Part shown: piece by piece, positions 6,552 through 10,735 of the stretch | Layout: every line of letters starts with the position of its first letter | How positions within the stretch are numbered: position 1 is the first letter of the stretch | Assembly (NCBI GenBank): GCA_047973165.1 | Contig: JBKEBM010000156.1 | Location: 1-10,735 of the forward strand | Origin: JBKEAD01 sp047973165 | GTDB lineage: Bacteria > Verrucomicrobiota > Verrucomicrobiia > Chthoniobacterales > JBKEAD01 | Length of the DNA: 10,735 bases | Direction: 5' to 3' | The notes under the pieces: model-generated | Told to the model about the DNA's origin: nothing | Databases searched by the model: none | What the model saw: the letters and a program-made list of their open reading frames with translations, nothing else | Program-made: the position numbers and the translations under genes

Positions 6552-9500
6552 ATGTTTGTTATTTTCACGCGGAGCCGCAAAAGTGCAACCAATGGAAGTA
6601 AGACCTGCCTGCAGGTGTTTTTTTCTCTTCTTTTGATGACAGCTATGGCCGTGAGTGCTCCGGCTGAATTGTCTCGCGTAGCTGTGGTTTTCAATGCTTC
6701 AGGTCGCGGAGGCGAGCGGCAGGCAATACTTACGGCAGAGCTCAGCCGTCGTGGAGTTACTCTCGTGGAACGCAAACGACTTGCCGAAATTTTATCGGAA
6801 CGGGAAATCCGCGGAGATTTTTTTTCTCCTCTCGCAAATGTGGATGTGTTTTTACATTTCCGGCAGATTGATTCGAAGCCCTGGCTTATTGAGAGCATCG
6901 ATGCTGCCTCTGGCCGCCTGATCGGCTCCACATCTGTTACGTTGAAAGATGTCAACAATTTGGAGCCACTCGCCGAGGCGGCAATGCCGTTGATTAAAAA
7001 TATCCCCCAACATGCAGACGATGCCCCGCGGGTTGCAGTGCTTGAGATCGGTCCGCCGGATACACGTATTTTTAATTTTGCCGTCCGATTGCGCGAGGCA
7101 CTTGCAAATGCGGATGTGACAGTTCCTGATCGTGCGCTTACGCAAGGTATAGTCGAGGAAAAAGCTGCCGCAGAAAAAGGATGGCGTGAAGAACTGACCA
7201 GCAGGAAATTTTTAGGAGCCGAAAGTTTTGTTGAGCTTTCAGTAAGGGATGGCTTATGCGAACTGCGTGTAATCCGCTCTCGCGACGGGGCACTTTTGGG
7301 TGCACGAGATATTTCTTTTGAAGACTCCGACTCTGTCGATAAGCTCCTTGCATGGCTGCTGCCATTACTGGGACGTGAGTCCTATGCAGAAACTGCAACG
7401 TATTTACCTACAGTCGAAACCGAGGCACTCGTGCCTTTTTATCGCGGCCTGGCACTATACGATGCGGGACAATATGCAGAGGCCATAGCGGCATTTTCGC
7501 GAGCATATCTGATCAATGATAAGTTTGGAGACGCGCTGCGCTGGGAGGCAAAGTGCTATGATGCTCTCGACCTTCCTCAACTGGCCGCTGCACTGCGCCG
7601 ATTTGAAGAAACACGTCTCGTTGGCAACGGGGTTTCGGGAAGTGCCCGGACTGCACCTGCCGAGGCCGTGGCCTTCCTGGGAGTCTCCGGTGGTCCGTCG
7701 GCCTTGTCGGCTTTTGCAGCCAGCACACTTTCTCGCTCCGATCGGGAAATTCGTCTTCCGGATGATCTCGGCCGCCTGAGTCGCGAATACGACTGGCTGG
7801 CCGGATTGTCTGAAACCGATGGAACCCGATGGGAGCAGGCACCATCTTTTTTCTGCCGACTCTCACTGAGTGGAACAGCGGAAATCCGTGATGGCGCGTG
7901 GCATGTCGCCTGGACTCTTACCGATACGGCTCTTGGCAAAACAATCGCCAGAGAGGAACAGCAACTTTCAAAAGAACGAAAAAACTGGCAGCAGGAAATG
8001 GCTGCTTTTCTTCCTGGCTTCCTTGCATCTGAGACAAAATCGAAACCTCCATCTCAGGCACCGCAGGACAAATCTGTGAGTGCTTTGGAAAAGACCCTCC
8101 GCCAAACCCGAGGTTTGGATGCAAATACAGCTCTTCTGAAACTCCTGTTGGCATACCCGGAAAATCCGCTCCTGCGTGTAAGAGGCCTGGTACGAGGTCA
8201 GTCCGCCCGGGATGGTCTCGAGGCTTATCTGAATTTTGCCAAACGCGATATTCTCATCCTGCGTATCCCGCAGGATTCTCCGGTGCTTCCCTGGTTGAAG
8301 CTTTCGCGTATTTATGCATTTTTGGAAAGTGAACCATTTGGTCGTGTGGCAACTGATGAGCGCCCGGACGTCATTGCTGAACTCGAAAAATTCGTAGAGG
8401 CCAATCCGAGCTCACCCGCTGCGCTCGTCGCACGCTATTCCATACTTTTCGAGCAGCAGGATGAATGGCCGTATGCAAAGCTCGCTGAGACCAGCGAAGC
8501 TCTTTTAGCCGATCTTCGCACTACCAGCAATCCTCCGCCTCAGGCTGACAAAATCGAGCAAATGACAACATTACTTCGAGACTTTGCCCTTGTTGCCGAT
8601 GGTCGGCGTGATGTTGCCCTTCCGGATATCACATATAAAAAACTCCCCCGGCGTGTTCGAATCAAATGGCAAAATGATGGCTCGCCGAAACTCGATATTG
8701 CTTCTGTATGGAGTCCTAATGTTCATACCCAGGAGCTGTTGACTCCTGAGCAAAAAATTATCGAAGCGCAAGCGATCCTTGCTATCAATGGAGTTAAGGG
8801 AGAGCACAGAAAAGTTCAGGATAGCTGGCTCAAAGAGTTTCCACATTCAATAACGTTGTCCGCCTATGCTGCCACGGCTCTGCACGAACTTAATTACTGG
8901 TATGGCAAGCCGCTTCTCCATCCGCTGGACTGGGAAGCTGAACGCACGGCTTTTCTGGAGACACTTAACTACATAGCCACCACACAGGAGTACTGGATGG
9001 AGCGTGTGGAGACCTCTGAGCAACTTAATGATATTGAAGAAACAGTTTGGGCATTTTTTATGGCACTCAACGAACGAGCTTACCTCGGTGTGCTGAGCGA
9101 TGAAAAATACCTGGCTCTCCGTGATCGCCTTGCTGCAAAAATGCTGGAAGCCGACAAGCGCGTCGGACGCAATGGCGAAGCCTGGCACAAAGAACAATAC
9201 CTGACATGGCAAAAAATTACGCCTGCACAAGCCCGGGATTTACGCTCTGACCGCCTCGATAGCATTGACCTGCATATTTACAACCTCTCAGTTCTCACCT
9301 CCGAGGTTGATGCTGCTGCTCGCCGGAGCATGGAAAATGACTCTGCGGACCTGAATCCCATTTGGTCATGTCTGCACGCATGGAGGATTGAAAAATCTTT
9401 TTCCGCTCCGGAAGTAGCCGCATTTTACCTTCGTTTCACACCGGAAGTGCTACGTCGTTTTCGGGAAACACCGCCAAATATCAGCGAACTGGGTTACATT

Positions 9501-10556
9501 TTCGAACAAGCTCTCGCACTTCTGAACGGTGGTGCTTCGGTGGAAGCTGAGTCACTTTTTCGTTTGATCCTTAACCTGTCGCCTGATCAGAAAGTGGATA
9601 CCTTTCGTGCCAACGCAGCATTTCGCCTGGCTCAAATTCTCCGGGTAAACGGACAGAAACCTGAAGCAATCGCAATGGCTCGTCGCAGCCTGGAAATCTG
9701 TGGCTCCACTCCGCGAATCCTCATCGAAAAATACTACAACGCACAAATGCAGCGCAGAATCGCCATGCAAGGTCTCGTTGGCGCTTTGAGTGCCCAGCTT
9801 ACACGTCTGCTTGCAGAGATGCGCTTCGATCCGACCCGCGCAAAGCTTCCTCCAGGCACCCATGCCGTCAGTGTTCCAACTCCCAATATGGACAACCCCC
9901 AACTCAACGTTTTTTACCGAGTCCCTGTTACTCCGGAGGATACTCCCCGTCGTGTGCTCGTGGTCATTCCTTCGCTGAACCACGAAGTGCTCGACCTGTT
10001 TCAGCCCGGATCGCCATGGGTGCGATTTGCCGACGAGCAGGGGCTGGTGCTGCTTGCACCGCGCTTTTATGTGAGCAATCGTGCGGACCGTGCAAAACAT
10101 GCATTCTCTTACTTCATTCATGCGCAAGTCTGGTCGGGTAAGGCTCTCCTTGCAGCACTGGATAAAATTTCCATTCACACAGATATTCTCAAAGATCGCC
10201 TGTTATTTCATGGATACGGAGCCGGAGCGGGCTTTGCCGGACACTTTGCACGCTGGCGTCCCGATATTGTCGAAGCGGTCTCTCTTCACGGCGGAGGAAT
10301 TGTCCTGCCCTGGTTTCAGGAATACCCCGGCCTGCTTCCGCTGACGGCCCTGAAAGATGTTCGTTTTCTCATCACGGCAGGAGAAAACGACGACTTTGCA
10401 CTGAGTACGCAAAACCGCTTTGCCTGTGCCGAAGCACTTGCCACCGTTTTGCAGGGTGCCGGAGTGGAGGTGCACTGGAAGCCCTATCCAAATGTTGGCC
10501 ATTTTTCAACGTCCGAAATGGAAGCAGCCTCTCGCGAATTTCTCAAAGCCCGCTGA
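6552..10556 (+). CDS. Giant exported protein: three CsgG-like repeats, TPR solenoid, pseudo-alpha/beta-hydrolase
   Basis: 1334 residues. I chose the ATG at 6552 because it puts a signal peptide at the N-terminus (positive region to about 17, LQVFFSLLLMTAMAVSA at 20-36); an earlier in-frame ATG at 6393 lies inside the upstream gene. Order of domains: CsgG-like repeat 1 (about 42-151, with LVERKRLAEILSER at 71-84), repeat 2 (159-274, VPDRALTQGIVEEK at 191-204), a TPR unit (291-352, ALYDAGQYAEAIAAFSRAY), degenerate repeat 3 (371-491, LPDDLGRLSREYDW at 402-415), a low-complexity linker (494-508), and a long helical TPR-like region (about 515-1090; clearest at 983-1050). Last is an alpha/beta-hydrolase fold (about 1105-1334) of the esterase/PHB-depolymerase type. 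There the nucleophile elbow reads HGYGAGAG (1220-1227) with Gly1223 where Ser is expected, while Asp1280/1281 and His1317 (NVGHF) are kept. Likely a periplasmic or surface scaffold; the function is unknown. Confidence 0.85.
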   Translation: MFVIFTRSRKSATNGSKTCLQVFFSLLLMTAMAVSAPAELSRVAVVFNASGRGGERQAILTAELSRRGVTLVERKRLAEILSEREIRGDFFSPLANVDVFLHFRQIDSKPWLIESIDAASGRLIGSTSVTLKDVNNLEPLAEAAMPLIKNIPQHADDAPRVAVLEIGPPDTRIFNFAVRLREALANADVTVPDRALTQGIVEEKAAAEKGWREELTSRKFLGAESFVELSVRDGLCELRVIRSRDGALLGARDISFEDSDSVDKLLAWLLPLLGRESYAETATYLPTVETEALVPFYRGLALYDAGQYAEAIAAFSRAYLINDKFGDALRWEAKCYDALDLPQLAAALRRFEETRLVGNGVSGSARTAPAEAVAFLGVSGGPSALSAFAASTLSRSDREIRLPDDLGRLSREYDWLAGLSETDGTRWEQAPSFFCRLSLSGTAEIRDGAWHVAWTLTDTALGKTIAREEQQLSKERKNWQQEMAAFLPGFLASETKSKPPSQAPQDKSVSALEKTLRQTRGLDANTALLKLLLAYPENPLLRVRGLVRGQSARDGLEAYLNFAKRDILILRIPQDSPVLPWLKLSRIYAFLESEPFGRVATDERPDVIAELEKFVEANPSSPAALVARYSILFEQQDEWPYAKLAETSEALLADLRTTSNPPPQADKIEQMTTLLRDFALVADGRRDVALPDITYKKLPRRVRIKWQNDGSPKLDIASVWSPNVHTQELLTPEQKIIEAQAILAINGVKGEHRKVQDSWLKEFPHSITLSAYAATALHELNYWYGKPLLHPLDWEAERTAFLETLNYIATTQEYWMERVETSEQLNDIEETVWAFFMALNERAYLGVLSDEKYLALRDRLAAKMLEADKRVGRNGEAWHKEQYLTWQKITPAQARDLRSDRLDSIDLHIYNLSVLTSEVDAAARRSMENDSADLNPIWSCLHAWRIEKSFSAPEVAAFYLRFTPEVLRRFRETPPNISELGYIFEQALALLNGGASVEAESLFRLILNLSPDQKVDTFRANAAFRLAQILRVNGQKPEAIAMARRSLEICGSTPRILIEKYYNAQMQRRIAMQGLVGALSAQLTRLLAEMRFDPTRAKLPPGTHAVSVPTPNMDNPQLNVFYRVPVTPEDTPRRVLVVIPSLNHEVLDLFQPGSPWVRFADEQGLVLLAPRFYVSNRADRAKHAFSYFIHAQVWSGKALLAALDKISIHTDILKDRLLFHGYGAGAGFAGHFARWRPDIVEAVSLHGGGIVLPWFQEYPGLLPLTALKDVRFLITAGENDDFALSTQNRFACAEALATVLQGAGVEVHWKPYPNVGHFSTSEMEAASREFLKAR

Positions 10557-10615
10557 CACCGGAGATCACCTCTCCCTACCCGACTCACAAGCCTGATATC
10601 GATTCAAAAACGGTC

Positions 10616-10735
10616 TCAGCGAATGCGAAAAGTCTTTGCTAGAACCCCCAGCTTGCCAGGCCAGGATAAACGGTAGCGTTTTTTCCAAACCTGAAGTCCG
10701 TCCTTCAACATCACGTCGAGAAGCTTTTCGTAAAT
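10616..10735 (-). CDS. 3' end of a convergent gene, product unknown (partial)
   Basis: On the minus strand, the frame is open from the right edge to TGA at 10618-10616 and gives 39 residues. It begins IYEKLLDVMLKDGLQVWKKR and ends with a basic tail, KLGVLAKTFRIR. The composition is protein-like and the plus strand has no gene here. The fragment is too short to name a family. It converges on the giant exported protein gene with 59 bases between their stops. Confidence 0.6.
   Translation of the reverse strand: MYEKLLDVMLKDGLQVWKKRYRLSWPGKLGVLAKTFRIR

Noticed and set aside
6828..6835. Run of eight T's as a phase-variation site in the giant gene
   Set aside because: The run is short, encodes ordinary Phe codons, and nothing else suggests switching.
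9552..10178. 208-codon minus-strand frame inside the giant gene
   Set aside because: It lies antisense to the helical and hydrolase domains, with Cys/His-rich composition typical of a shadow frame.
10561..10575. Inverted repeat GGAGA/TCTCC after the giant gene as a terminator
   Set aside because: The stem is only five base pairs and no T-run follows on either strand.

Overview
The window looks like chromosomal DNA of a Gram-negative bacterium. Genes have mixed codon use at moderate GC, and three consecutive products carry signal peptides, one of them CsgG-like. An ECF sigma factor sits at the head of an envelope gene cluster, and recognisable Shine-Dalgarno sequences are almost absent. I lean towards the PVC group (Verrucomicrobiota or a relative), but that is inference from gene style, not from a marker gene. 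There are no rRNA or tRNA genes, CRISPR arrays, transposases or phage genes.

Layout. (1) Positions 1-2394, minus strand: most of a large multi-pass membrane protein of the YfhO type, whose C-terminal end runs off the left edge. (2) Positions 2395-2692: a divergent intergenic stretch. It holds a strong Shine-Dalgarno followed by a short plus-strand frame that appears to be broken by a one-base frameshift, giving a remnant or a recoded small gene of about 78 codons. (3) Positions 2693-3559, plus: an FkbM-family SAM-dependent methyltransferase, of the kind that decorates glycans or secondary metabolites. With the YfhO-type protein it suggests a surface-glycan neighbourhood. (4) Positions 3629-10556, plus: a tight five-gene operon made of an ECF sigma factor, a probable single-pass anti-sigma factor, a secreted protein of unknown family, a secreted CsgG-like protein, and a 1334-residue exported multidomain protein. 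The first four genes are joined by three successive ATGA start/stop overlaps, and the fifth starts 19 bases after the fourth ends. (5) Positions 10616-10735, minus: the last 39 codons of a convergent gene that enters from the right.

How the genes may work together. The sigma and anti-sigma pair would sense an envelope signal and transcribe the operon. The three exported proteins would act together in the periplasm or at the outer membrane. The CsgG-like protein and the giant protein share a related domain: the giant one carries three increasingly degenerate copies around a TPR unit. It then has a long helical solenoid and ends in an alpha/beta-hydrolase fold whose nucleophile serine is replaced by glycine. 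This combination is the most novel part of the window: a sigma-regulated envelope complex built from CsgG-like adaptor domains and a probable pseudo-hydrolase, with no function I can assign with confidence.
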